A stretch of 64,000 nt of DNA from Ruegeria intermedia. GTDB taxonomy: Bacteria; Pseudomonadota; Alphaproteobacteria; Rhodobacterales; Rhodobacteraceae. The position numbers were made by a program, and so were the translations under genes. The stretch is taken from the NCBI RefSeq assembly GCF_900129345.1, contig NZ_FQVK01000016.1:1-64000 (forward strand), given 5' to 3'. Below are positions 25,854 through 34,202 of the stretch, one piece after another. Under the pieces are notes generated by a model. The model ran no database searches and was not told the origin of the DNA. It was given only the letters and a program-made list of their open reading frames with translations. The stretch's first letter is position 1. Every line of letters starts with the position of its first letter.

Positions 25854-27371
25854 TCAGGACAGAATCCGGAAATTGGCGCGGATCTCGGCCTTTTGTTCGG
25901 GGCTGAGGTATTGCGGGTGATGCGTGCGCAGGATCTCTCGCGCGCGGTCGCGGGCGGTGGACCAGGCATCGCGCGCGCCGCTGTCCTGCCAGCTGCGCGG
26001 TTCGGCCCGGTCGGCAAGGGCCGGGTAGAAATAGTCGCGCTCCATCGCTGCATGGGTGTGGGCGCTGCCCAGGAAATGGCCCTCGCCCAGAACCGACTGG
26101 CAGATCGCGTCAAAGCCCAGGTTTTCTTCGGTCACCTCGATCCCGCGCAGGGCGCGATAGGTGTGCGAATGCATCTCGTCATCCAGCACGAACCCCTCGA
26201 AGCTGACCCCCAGCAGCGAGGCCGTCATGCCCGAGCTTTCGTAGATCAAATTGCCGCCGGCCAGTGCGGCGGCCAGCGAGGTGATGCCTTTCTCGGCGCC
26301 GTATTGCGCGTCGATGGCCTTGGCATCGGTCATCGAACAGGCCACGCCCGAGGGCAGCCCCAACCAGTTGGTGATCTGGGCCGAGGCCGCGTTCAGCACG
26401 GCGGTTTCGCCACTGCCGCCCGAAAAGGCACCGGTGCGCAGATCGATGATGAAGGGCCAGTTGGAAAACACCATGGGAAAGCCCGGCTTGATCGCGTTGA
26501 CCATGACCAGGCTGGCCAGGGTTTCGGCCAGCGACTGGGCCAGAAACCCGGCCATGGTGGCGGGCGCGGTCGCCCCGGCCTGGGCTGCGGTGATGCAGGA
26601 CATGGGGATGTTGTGCGCGATGCATTCATAGACCACGTCCACCGCATCTTCGCCGTACCGCAAGGGCGAGATCACAGGGCTGATATGCGCCTTCAGAAAC
26701 GGGCGTTCGGCAAAGGCGCCCTGGCCGCCGGCGGCGATATCCAGCATCCGCACGATGGGCGCGACATGTTCGGCCAACGTGAACGAGGTCGCCACCGGTT
26801 TGGTGGTATTCCGGATCAGCGCATAGGCGGTGTTCACGTCCAGATCGAAATTGTCCGGCACGTCGGTGGCGACGCAGCATCGGGTGAACCAGCTGACATT
26901 GGCCAGCGTGTCCTGAAGCCGGCTGAAATCATGCAGATCGGCCAGCGTCGACGGGCGATAGAGCCCGCTGTCCAGATCCAGCGTCTGGACCGCTGCGCCG
27001 CCAGTGCCGAAATGCACGCGGTCGCCGCCCACCTCGATCGACCGGGCCGGGTCGCGCCCGTGCAGGGTAAACCGCTTGGCGGCCTGCCGGACCACGCCTT
27101 CGACCATCGAGCGAGGAAAGACCAGCCGCCCCGGCGGACCGGGCCGCGCGCCTGCGGCGATCAGGTCTTGTGCCAGACGGTCGGGCACTTCGCCCATGCC
27201 CAGCGTTTCCAGCAGGCGCAGGGCTGTGTCGTGGATCGCCGCGATCTCGGGCAAGGTCAGGGGTTTGTACTGCCCACCGATCTGGCCGGGCGGGCAGGGG
27301 TCAAAGGCCGGTTTGGCCGCCCGTTGCGCGAGCCTGGCCCGCCGCCCGCCGCGTTTGCCCTGTTCTGGCAT
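25854..27371 (-). CDS. Trimethylamine methyltransferase (MttB) family protein, non-pyrrolysine
   Basis: A 505-residue TIM-barrel methyltransferase. The frame is open throughout, without an in-frame amber codon, so it belongs to the non-pyrrolysine MttB superfamily, whose characterised members (MtgB, MtcB, MtpB) demethylate glycine betaine, carnitine or proline betaine. Conserved stretches include HFGTGGAAVQTLDLDSGLYR, KAHISPVISPLRYGEDAVD and ITAAQAGATAPATMAGFLA. No corrinoid protein or MtqA-type partner is encoded in the window, so the methyl acceptor must be supplied from elsewhere. It is divergent from the DMGDH-type gene. Confidence 0.85.
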   Translation of the reverse strand: MPEQGKRGGRRARLAQRAAKPAFDPCPPGQIGGQYKPLTLPEIAAIHDTALRLLETLGMGEVPDRLAQDLIAAGARPGPPGRLVFPRSMVEGVVRQAAKRFTLHGRDPARSIEVGGDRVHFGTGGAAVQTLDLDSGLYRPSTLADLHDFSRLQDTLANVSWFTRCCVATDVPDNFDLDVNTAYALIRNTTKPVATSFTLAEHVAPIVRMLDIAAGGQGAFAERPFLKAHISPVISPLRYGEDAVDVVYECIAHNIPMSCITAAQAGATAPATMAGFLAQSLAETLASLVMVNAIKPGFPMVFSNWPFIIDLRTGAFSGGSGETAVLNAASAQITNWLGLPSGVACSMTDAKAIDAQYGAEKGITSLAAALAGGNLIYESSGMTASLLGVSFEGFVLDDEMHSHTYRALRGIEVTEENLGFDAICQSVLGEGHFLGSAHTHAAMERDYFYPALADRAEPRSWQDSGARDAWSTARDRAREILRTHHPQYLSPEQKAEIRANFRILS

Positions 27372-27448
27372 CTCCGAAGGCTCCTGATCCCATCCTGCCC
27401 TGCAGGGTACGCGGCAACGCGGGGTGCGGCCAAAGCGGAAATGTCGTT

Positions 27449-27462
27449 TTGAGAAATCTCAA
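27449..27462. promoter_or_regulatory. Palindrome in the MttB/FAD-oxidoreductase divergent promoter
   Basis: TTGAGAAATCTCAA has 6-bp arms around AA in the 185-base divergent region. A GTTTCGAT element follows at about 27468; a TTTCGAT dyad also precedes the LysR gene, so both may be bound by that regulator. Confidence 0.4.
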
Positions 27463-27556
27463 TCCCCGTTTCGATTTTTCGGGACCGGCAACTGCGCCAT
27501 TGCCCGCCCGCCGCGCCGTTCGGCAGGGTTCGGGGCATGTCAGAAGGAGCACACCC

Positions 27557-29992
27557 ATGAAATCGCGCACCAAGGTCGTGGTGATCGGCGGCGGAATCGC
27601 CGGCTGTTCAACCCTGTATCACCTGACGCAGGAAGGCTGGAGCGACGTGGTTCTGGTAGAGCGCAACGAGCTGACATCCGGCACCACATGGCATTCGGCC
27701 GCGCAGGTGACGAATTTCGGAATGAACCAGACGATGGTGGGGCTCAAGTCGCATTCGATCCGCCTGTACAAGGAACTGGCCGAGGACCCGGACTATCCGA
27801 TCAACTACCACCATGGCGACGGCGGCATCCGGCTGGCCAACACCGAGGCGCAGATGCAGGGCTATCGCCATTTCGCTTCGATGGCGCGGGGGATGGACGT
27901 GCAGTTCGAGGTGATCGACGCACAGGAATGCGCCCGTCGCCACCCGCTGATTTCCACCGACAATCTGTTGGGCGGGCTGTGGGATCCGCTGGACGGGGAT
28001 ATCGACCCGGCGCAGCTGTGCCAAGCGCTGGCGCGGCGGGCGCGCAACGCCGGGGCCGAGGTTTATCGCAACACGCCGGTCACGGCCCTGACCCAGCACA
28101 AGGACGACACCTGGACCGTCCATACCGAGCACGGCGATATCGACTGCGACATCGTGGTGAACGCCTGCGGTTACCGCGTGAACGAGGTGGGCGCGATGAT
28201 GGGCGTGCACCATCCCGTGGCCTCGATGGAGCACCAGTATTTCCTGACCGAGGAAATCCCCGCGATCCGCGACGCTGGCCACCGCATGCCGCTGCTGCGC
28301 TGCCCGATCAGCGATTACTACTGCCGGCAGGAAAAGAACGGGCTGCTGCTGGGGTTCTACGAGCAGGACTGCAAGACCTGGGGCATGGACGGGATCGACC
28401 CGAATTTCGTCAACGCGCTGTGCCCGGATGATCTGGACCGGGTGGCCGATGTGCTGGAAGGCGCGTTTGCCCGCATGCCCGCGCTGATGGAGGCCGGAAT
28501 CCACACGGTCGTCAACGGCCCGATCACCTACACGATCGACGGAGCACCCCTGGTCGGGCCGATCCCCGGCAAACGCAACGCATTCTGCATCATCGGGCTG
28601 CGGGCCGGGCTGGGCGAGGGGGGCGGCCACGGCTGGCTTCTGGCCCAGCAGATCGTGCATGGCGAGGCCTGCTATGACACCTGGTGCCTCGACCCGCGCC
28701 GGTTCGCCGGGCACGCCAATGTCGAGCTGACGGCGCTGATGGCGATCGAGGATTACCAGAACGAGTTCCGCTTTCACTTTCCGCACGAACATCGCCCCGC
28801 CGGGCGGCCCGCCAAGACAACACCGCTGACCCCGGTTCTGGCCGCCGAAGGCGCGGAATTTGCCGTGGTGAATGGGTGGGAGCGGGTTGAGTACATCAAG
28901 CCCACGCCCGATTTCACGCCGACGCTCAGTTTCGATTTTGACGAAACATTCGACGTGATCGCCGCCGAGGTCGCCAATGTGCAGCAGAATGTCGGGCTGG
29001 CCGAGGTCAACGGGTTCAACCGGATCGAGATCACCGGTGCCGACCGGCATGCGTTCCTCGACCGGATGATATGCGGCGCGCTGCCCCGTCGCCCGGGGCG
29101 GGTGGGGTTGGCCTATCTGCTGAACCACAAGGGCATGGTCAAGGCCGAGGCAACCATTGCCAATCTGCCCGCAAGCGACAGGGGGCCGGATCGGGTCTGG
29201 TACGGCTCGGCCGCCGCGTCCGAGCTGCATGACATGGATTGGCTGTCCCGACACATCTCCCCCGACGAGGACGTGCACCTGCGCAGCCTGACCAACGAGC
29301 AGACCATCCTGGTTCTGGCCGGACCACGGGCGCGTGACGTGCTGTCGGCCTGCTCGCGCGGGGATTGGTCGCGAGACGCCTTCCCGTGGCTCAGCGTGCG
29401 CGAGAGCTTTGTCGGGATCGCGCCCGCCACCGTGATGGGCGTCAGTTTCTCGGGCGAACTGGCCTATGAGATCCATGTTCCCAACGCCTCGCTCTATGCG
29501 GCCTATCTTGCGCTGCGACAGGCCGGACAGGCCTTTGGCCTGCAACTGTTTGGCGCGCGGGCGGTCGAGTCGATGCGGATGGAGAAGACTTTCCTGTATT
29601 GGAAGGCCGACCTGATCACCGAGTTCGACCCGTTCGAAACCGGGCTGGACCGCTTTGTCCGGCTGGACAAAGCGGAGTTCATCGGGCGCGCGGCGCTGAT
29701 CGAACGGCAGGCCAAAGGGCCGTCTCGCAAGCTGGTTGCCCTGCAGGTGCAGGCCGCGCACGCGCCCGCGCATCCCGGTGCGTCGCTGATGGCCGGGGAC
29801 CGGGTGGTGGGAACGGTGACGTCGGGCGACTGGGGGCATCGCACCGGGCTGAACCTTGCGCATGCCTTTGTCGCGCCGCACCTGTCCGCCGAGGGCAGCG
29901 AGATGATGCTGGACCTGTGCGGCGACAGGGTTCCGGCGCGGGTGATCCCTGCCTGCCCCTACGATCCCGAGTTCACACGCATGCGCAGCTAA
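27557..29992 (+). CDS. FAD-dependent oxidoreductase, dimethylglycine/sarcosine dehydrogenase type, with GcvT domain
   Basis: An 811-residue flavoprotein. The N-terminal DAO domain has VVVIGGGIAGCSTLYHL (residues 7-23), and TSGTTWHSAAQ contains His46, which in DMGDH and sarcosine dehydrogenase carries covalent FAD. From about residue 430 to the end it is a folate-binding GcvT-like domain (AGPRARDVLS; GVSFSGELAYEIHVP; FGARAVESMRMEK). Such enzymes oxidatively demethylate N-methyl glycines, passing the C1 unit to tetrahydrofolate. AAGGAG precedes the ATG. It is adjacent to MttB and LysR. Confidence 0.88.
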   Translation: MKSRTKVVVIGGGIAGCSTLYHLTQEGWSDVVLVERNELTSGTTWHSAAQVTNFGMNQTMVGLKSHSIRLYKELAEDPDYPINYHHGDGGIRLANTEAQMQGYRHFASMARGMDVQFEVIDAQECARRHPLISTDNLLGGLWDPLDGDIDPAQLCQALARRARNAGAEVYRNTPVTALTQHKDDTWTVHTEHGDIDCDIVVNACGYRVNEVGAMMGVHHPVASMEHQYFLTEEIPAIRDAGHRMPLLRCPISDYYCRQEKNGLLLGFYEQDCKTWGMDGIDPNFVNALCPDDLDRVADVLEGAFARMPALMEAGIHTVVNGPITYTIDGAPLVGPIPGKRNAFCIIGLRAGLGEGGGHGWLLAQQIVHGEACYDTWCLDPRRFAGHANVELTALMAIEDYQNEFRFHFPHEHRPAGRPAKTTPLTPVLAAEGAEFAVVNGWERVEYIKPTPDFTPTLSFDFDETFDVIAAEVANVQQNVGLAEVNGFNRIEITGADRHAFLDRMICGALPRRPGRVGLAYLLNHKGMVKAEATIANLPASDRGPDRVWYGSAAASELHDMDWLSRHISPDEDVHLRSLTNEQTILVLAGPRARDVLSACSRGDWSRDAFPWLSVRESFVGIAPATVMGVSFSGELAYEIHVPNASLYAAYLALRQAGQAFGLQLFGARAVESMRMEKTFLYWKADLITEFDPFETGLDRFVRLDKAEFIGRAALIERQAKGPSRKLVALQVQAAHAPAHPGASLMAGDRVVGTVTSGDWGHRTGLNLAHAFVAPHLSAEGSEMMLDLCGDRVPARVIPACPYDPEFTRMRS

Positions 29993-30045
29993 TGGGCGTG
30001 ACCAACATTCACCATTGCCTGAAAGCAAAAACTCTGTTTCGCTGT

Positions 30046-30062
30046 TTTCGATGAAATCGAAA
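30046..30062. promoter_or_regulatory. TTTCGAT-N3-ATCGAAA dyad upstream of the LysR gene
   Basis: A perfect 7-bp inverted repeat with a three-base spacer ends 20 bases before the GTG start. It is a natural place for autoregulation, and its half-site recurs upstream of the FAD oxidoreductase. Confidence 0.45.
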
Positions 30063-30082
30063 CTGCGGGAGGGTCGTGGCCC

Positions 30083-31054
30083 GTGTCCAAACCGCTGAGC
30101 CTGCGTTGGCTGGAGGTGTTTCGCCTGGTCGCCAAGTCCGGGTCGATCCAACAGGTGGCCTCGGAAACCGGGCTGTCGATCAGTACCGTCTCGAACCATC
30201 TGCGCAGTCTCGAAGACGCTTTGGGAGTCGCCCTGGTCGATCACGGCCGCCGCCCGATGAGCCTGACCCCGGCGGGCGAAGTGTTCGCGCGCTACGTGCG
30301 CGACGGTCTGACGGTGCTGAAACGGGGCGAGGCCGAGATCCGGTCCGGCAACTGGCGCCACGCCACCGATCTGCGGCTGGCCCTGGTGGATGATTTCGAC
30401 AACCAGATCGCGCCGGAACTGATCCGGTTTCTGGCCCATGCGCTGCCGCGCTGCAATTTCCGGCATTTCACACGGCCCAGCCACGAGATCATCGAGAAAT
30501 TGCAGGAGCACAAGCTGGACGCGGGCGTGGCGACCCGACCGCCCGGCGGCACGCAGGGGCTGATCGAATATCCTCTGATGCGCGACCCGTTCATCGTGAT
30601 CGTGCCCGAGAAGTTCAAGGGCGAGGTGCAGGATCTGTTATCGCCCCATTCCGACCTGCCGCTGCTGCGGTATTCGCGAGACTACACGATCGGCAAGCAG
30701 ATCGAGATCCAACTGACGCGCAACAAATACAACCTGCCCAACCGGTTCGAGCTGGAATGCAACCAGTCGATCATGGGGCTGGTGGCCGAAGGAAGCGGAT
30801 GGGCGATTACCACGGCCGGGTGTTTCCACCGGGCGCATCGCTATCATGACGCGGTTCGGGCAACGCCTTTTCCGGGTCGGAACTTTGTCAGGATCGTTTC
30901 CTTGTTTACGCTCGAGGTCTATCCGGGCACCACCTCAAAACTGATTCACAAGGCCCTCAGCAGCTTGATCCGGCAATATTTCACCGAGCCGATGTGCAAG
31001 CGGCATTTGTGGCTGAAGGGTGATTTCCGGACGATGGAAGATCAGGCCGCCTGA
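30083..31054 (+). CDS. LysR-family transcriptional regulator
   Basis: A 323-residue LysR regulator with a GTG start. The helix-turn-helix is at residues 6-65 (VASETGLSISTVSNHLRSLE) and a periplasmic-binding-like effector domain follows. It lies 90 bases after the FAD oxidoreductase in the same direction and is convergent with hpsR. Its position makes it the likely regulator of the amine/guanidino gene group upstream rather than of the hps locus, which has its own LacI protein. Confidence 0.9.
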   Translation: MSKPLSLRWLEVFRLVAKSGSIQQVASETGLSISTVSNHLRSLEDALGVALVDHGRRPMSLTPAGEVFARYVRDGLTVLKRGEAEIRSGNWRHATDLRLALVDDFDNQIAPELIRFLAHALPRCNFRHFTRPSHEIIEKLQEHKLDAGVATRPPGGTQGLIEYPLMRDPFIVIVPEKFKGEVQDLLSPHSDLPLLRYSRDYTIGKQIEIQLTRNKYNLPNRFELECNQSIMGLVAEGSGWAITTAGCFHRAHRYHDAVRATPFPGRNFVRIVSLFTLEVYPGTTSKLIHKALSSLIRQYFTEPMCKRHLWLKGDFRTMEDQAA

Positions 31055-31068
31055 CTTGGGCACACGGA

Positions 31069-32094
31069 TCACGCCGAGTTCGCAGGACCCAAGGACTGTC
31101 GTTCAACGATGTGCGTGAACAGGTGTTCACCGGCCGCCGGGGCCCTTTTTTCAACCATTTCGATCAATGCCTTGGCGGCTTTTCCGCCCATTTCCCGATG
31201 CGGCACATGCACAGTGGTCAAAGCCGGGCGCAGGATCCGGGCCAGTTCGATGTCATCGAACCCGGTGATCGAGACATCCTGCGGCACTTTCAGCCCCATG
31301 TCCTGAGCCCTGAGCAAAGCGCCGGCGGCCAGGACATCGTTACCGCACATGACAGCCGTCGGCGGCGTGTCCTGCGACATGAGACGCGCGAAGGCGTCAG
31401 CGCCGTTTTCGATCTCGTACGGGGTCTCGATGACCTGAAGCCCCTGCGGGTCAAGCCCGCGCTGCCGAACAGCGTCGCGCACCCCGTCCAATCGCAGGCG
31501 CGCGCGGTCGTTGCCGTGGGTGATGCCGGATATCACCGCAAGCCGTCTGTGCCCCAGGTCGAAGACCCTTTGCGCCAGCTCGTACATGGCCGCACGGTTG
31601 TCGAATCCGATGGAGGGCAGACGCCCATCCGGGGAAAACGACCACGCAACCAGCGCCGGAATATCGCGGCGCTGAAGGAACTCGTAAATGTGCGGCGCAC
31701 GGTCGTGACCGATCAGCAGCAGCCCGTCGGCGCCGCGGGCGACCAGAGTCCGGATCTGCTCTTCTTCGGTTGCCGGTTTGTAGGCCGAACTGGACACCAG
31801 CAGCGTATAGCCATGTTGGTGCAGCTCTTCCTGAAAGGCCTGCAAGCCGCGCGCAAAAATGGCATTCTCCATCGTCGGGATGATCGCGCCGATGGTAAAC
31901 GTGCGCTTCGCCGCCATGACCCGAGCCGCGAAATTCGGTGTATAGCCCAACGCCTCGATCGCCGACTGCACGCGTTTGCGGGTCGCTTCGACAACCCGAT
32001 CCGGCGTGTTGAGGCAGCGCGAGACCGTAGCCGTGGAAACGCCCGCCTTTCTGGCAACGTCATCCAGTGTCGGGGCGGGCTTCAGCTTCGACAT
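31069..32094 (-). CDS. hpsR: LacI-family regulator of DHPS utilisation (HpsR candidate)
   Basis: A 341-residue LacI/PurR-type regulator. The N-terminal helix-turn-helix is TLDDVARKAGVSTATVSRCL, and a sugar-binding-like domain follows (SIGFDNRAAMYELAQRVFDL; CGNDVLAAGALLRAQDMGLK). An ATG at 32094 is taken as start; a TTG two codons earlier is possible. It is divergent from the hps TRAP operon, with two near-identical LacI-type palindromes between, so it very probably represses that operon until DHPS or a metabolite binds. Confidence 0.85.
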   Translation of the reverse strand: MSKLKPAPTLDDVARKAGVSTATVSRCLNTPDRVVEATRKRVQSAIEALGYTPNFAARVMAAKRTFTIGAIIPTMENAIFARGLQAFQEELHQHGYTLLVSSSAYKPATEEEQIRTLVARGADGLLLIGHDRAPHIYEFLQRRDIPALVAWSFSPDGRLPSIGFDNRAAMYELAQRVFDLGHRRLAVISGITHGNDRARLRLDGVRDAVRQRGLDPQGLQVIETPYEIENGADAFARLMSQDTPPTAVMCGNDVLAAGALLRAQDMGLKVPQDVSITGFDDIELARILRPALTTVHVPHREMGGKAAKALIEMVEKRAPAAGEHLFTHIVERQSLGPANSA

Positions 32095-32157
32095 TTCCAA
32101 ACCTGATCTTTGTTTTCTTCAATTCTAACCGCATCGGATTGGCAAGGAAAGTTGAAA

Positions 32158-32192
32158 TGTAAGCGCTTGCATTTTCCATGTAAGCGCTTACA
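32158..32192. promoter_or_regulatory. Tandem LacI-type operators upstream of the hps operon
   Basis: TGTAAGCGCTTGCA (32158-32171) and TGTAAGCGCTTACA (32179-32192) lie 21 bp apart centre to centre, two helical turns. Both contain the AAGCGCTT core typical of LacI/PurR-family sites; the second is a perfect palindrome. Confidence 0.8.
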
Positions 32193-32229
32193 AATGGCAT
32201 CAGTGCCGATTCTACCCGGAGTCCCGAAC

Positions 32230-32412
32230 ATGTTTCTTGCCGCATCCGCCATCGTTTTCGCCGTCTATTTCGCGAACGTGGCGCTGGGTGCGTTTGCAGG
32301 CCGCGCGTTTCTTGGGGATGTGGGCGAGATGCTGGTTCTGTTCGCGGCGTCGATCCTGTTCGTTGTCGCAATTCTGAAAAAAGAGGCCGACCGCGAGGAG
32401 AACGGCGGCTGA
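32230..32412 (+). CDS. Small two-helix membrane protein at the head of the hps operon
   Basis: A 60-residue protein, MFLAASAIVFAVYFANVALG onward, with membrane helices at about residues 2-21 and 32-50 and a charged tail LKKEADREENGG. It lies between the operator pair and the TRAP binding-protein gene, 24 bases upstream of the latter, so it is the first gene of the operon. I do not recognise the family. It might be a TRAP accessory subunit or an assembly factor. Confidence 0.6.
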   Translation: MFLAASAIVFAVYFANVALGAFAGRAFLGDVGEMLVLFAASILFVVAILKKEADREENGG

Positions 32413-32436
32413 ATTTTTCCAATGGGAGGGCAATCA

Positions 32437-33582
32437 ATGAACAAAGATCAAATGGAATTGGCGTCAGCTGAACGCCGCAATTTCCTGAAACTCAGTGCCA
32501 GCGGCGCGTTCACGGCCGCACTGGTGGCGGGCGCAAGCGGCGTGCTGTGGTCATCCGAGGCCGCGGCGCAGACCGCGAAGGAGGAAAAGGAACGCGAACA
32601 AGCTGCCGAGCATGTGATGACGGTCGCTACGGCCTATGTGCTGGGCGCCTCGCGCAGCTATCCGATCATGCAGCTGGACCTGAAAGAGAACATCCAGAAC
32701 GCAACCAACGGCAAGGTCTATGTCAAGCTGGCCCCGGGCGGGCAGCTGGGCGCGGGCGGCGCGTTGGTGCAGAAGGTGCAGGGCGGAACCATCCAGGCCG
32801 CGCAGCATTCGCTGTCGAACTTCGCACCCTTCGCCTCGACCGTGGACCTGATCAACATGCCGTATCTGTGCGGCTCGAACCAGCGGTTCACCAACCTGGT
32901 GCATTCCGACACCTGGAAGAACGAAGTGCACCCCAAGGTCGAGGCCGCAGGCTTCAAGGCGCTGTTCTATGTCGTGATCGACCCGCGCGTCGTGGCCGTG
33001 CGCCAGGGCGGAAATGCCGTCATTACCCCCTCGGACATGAGCGGGATCAAATTCCGCGTTCCCGGGTCCAAGATGCTGCAGCAATATTATCGCATGGTCG
33101 GCGCCAACCCGACGCCCGTTGCTTGGGGTGAGACCCCCTCGGCCATCAAGCAGGGCGTGGCGGATGCGCTCGACCCGTCGGTCGGCGCGCTCTATGTGTT
33201 TGGCTTCAAGGACATTCTGTCTCACGTCACCTTCACCCAGGCGGTGCCGGACAGCCAGGTCTATTCCTGCAACCTGGAATGGTTCAACTCGATGCCGGCC
33301 GATGTGCAAGAGGGCATCATGTGGGGCTCGGAGATGACCAGCCACCAGAACCTGGCCAAGGTCCCCTCGGCCCGCGCCTACGCCATGGCCGAGTTGAACA
33401 AGGCCGGGGTTCAGTTCCACTCGCTGACCGACGATCAACTGGCCGAGTGGCAGGAGGCCGGCGGTTATCAGCGCTCGGAGTGGGACCCCTTCAAAACCGA
33501 GCTGGCCGGGTCGATGGATGCCTTCGAAAAGCTGGTCGAAGCGGCCGGCACCCAAGGCAAATACTACGTCCACGACGCCTGA
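32437..33582 (+). CDS. hpsK: TRAP transporter substrate-binding protein (DHPS)
   Basis: A 381-residue DctP-type periplasmic binding protein. The N-terminus has a twin-arginine signal, ERRNFLKLSASGAF, followed by a hydrophobic stretch and cleavage after SEAAAQ, so it is probably exported folded by Tat. Conserved DctP elements include GQLGAGGALVQKVQGGTIQA and GIKFRVPGSKM with the ligand Arg. GGGAGGG precedes the ATG. With the next two genes it forms a tripartite transporter, and the following genes point to 2,3-dihydroxypropane-1-sulfonate as substrate. Confidence 0.85.
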   Translation: MNKDQMELASAERRNFLKLSASGAFTAALVAGASGVLWSSEAAAQTAKEEKEREQAAEHVMTVATAYVLGASRSYPIMQLDLKENIQNATNGKVYVKLAPGGQLGAGGALVQKVQGGTIQAAQHSLSNFAPFASTVDLINMPYLCGSNQRFTNLVHSDTWKNEVHPKVEAAGFKALFYVVIDPRVVAVRQGGNAVITPSDMSGIKFRVPGSKMLQQYYRMVGANPTPVAWGETPSAIKQGVADALDPSVGALYVFGFKDILSHVTFTQAVPDSQVYSCNLEWFNSMPADVQEGIMWGSEMTSHQNLAKVPSARAYAMAELNKAGVQFHSLTDDQLAEWQEAGGYQRSEWDPFKTELAGSMDAFEKLVEAAGTQGKYYVHDA

Positions 33583-33590
33583 TGCGGACC

Positions 33591-33617
33591 GGGCGGGCGC
33601 CGGACGCGTGCCCGCCC
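33591..33617 (+). terminator. Intercistronic hairpin after hpsK
   Basis: gggcgggc / gcccgccc forms a perfect 8-bp stem with an 11-base loop, followed by TTT. As after the ABC binding-protein gene at 21100, it probably gives higher binding-protein expression than of the membrane subunits. Confidence 0.55.
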
Positions 33618-33678
33618 TTTCCAGACCTGCAGGGCCTGATCCTTCAGGCCCATCCCCCCAGCCTTGCCGAGGGAAGCG

Positions 33679-34191
33679 ATGTCCTTACTCAAAACCATAG
33701 ACCGCAATGCCGAACGCTGGCTGCTGCTGGTATTCTACGTGATGCTGGTCATCACGATGGCGATCGAGGTGCTGCGGCGCGAGATCTTCGCCTATTCCTC
33801 GATCTGGGGCGAGGAGATCGTCCGCTATTCCTTCATCTATCTGGCCTGGATCGGCGCAGCGGCGGCGGTCAAGGAACGCGCCCATATCCGGATCGACATG
33901 ATCATGCATTACCTCGGCCCGCGGCCCAAGGCGGTGCTGTATATCTTCGGTGATCTGGTGATGTTCGCGGTGGCGGTCATCGCGCTCTACTGGTCCTACG
34001 AGGCGGTGCATGTCTCGGCCAAGTTCGGCTCGGTCACTGACGGGCTGCGGGTATCGAAGGTTTGGTTCCTGATGGCGGTGCCCACGGGCTTTGCTCTGAT
34101 GATCTGGCGCCTGATCCAATCGTTGATGAACGATATCAAAAGTCTTCGTGACGGCACGCCCGTCTTCGAAGGCGACAAGCTGTTTGACTGA
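33679..34191 (+). CDS. hpsL: TRAP transporter small membrane subunit (DctQ type)
   Basis: A 170-residue four-helix membrane protein of the DctQ family. Typical features are the first helix WLLLVFYVMLVITMAIEVL, WGEEIVRYSFIYLAWIGAA and KERAHIRIDMI. The start at 33679 has GAGGG upstream. It lies 11 bases before the large subunit gene. Confidence 0.88.
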   Translation: MSLLKTIDRNAERWLLLVFYVMLVITMAIEVLRREIFAYSSIWGEEIVRYSFIYLAWIGAAAAVKERAHIRIDMIMHYLGPRPKAVLYIFGDLVMFAVAVIALYWSYEAVHVSAKFGSVTDGLRVSKVWFLMAVPTGFALMIWRLIQSLMNDIKSLRDGTPVFEGDKLFD

Positions 34192-34202
34192 GGAGAAACC
34201 GG

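Noticed and set aside
27608-30511. 967-residue open frame antisense to the DMGDH-type gene
   Set aside because: Same reason: composition of a GC-rich shadow frame, no domain, no ribosome-binding site.
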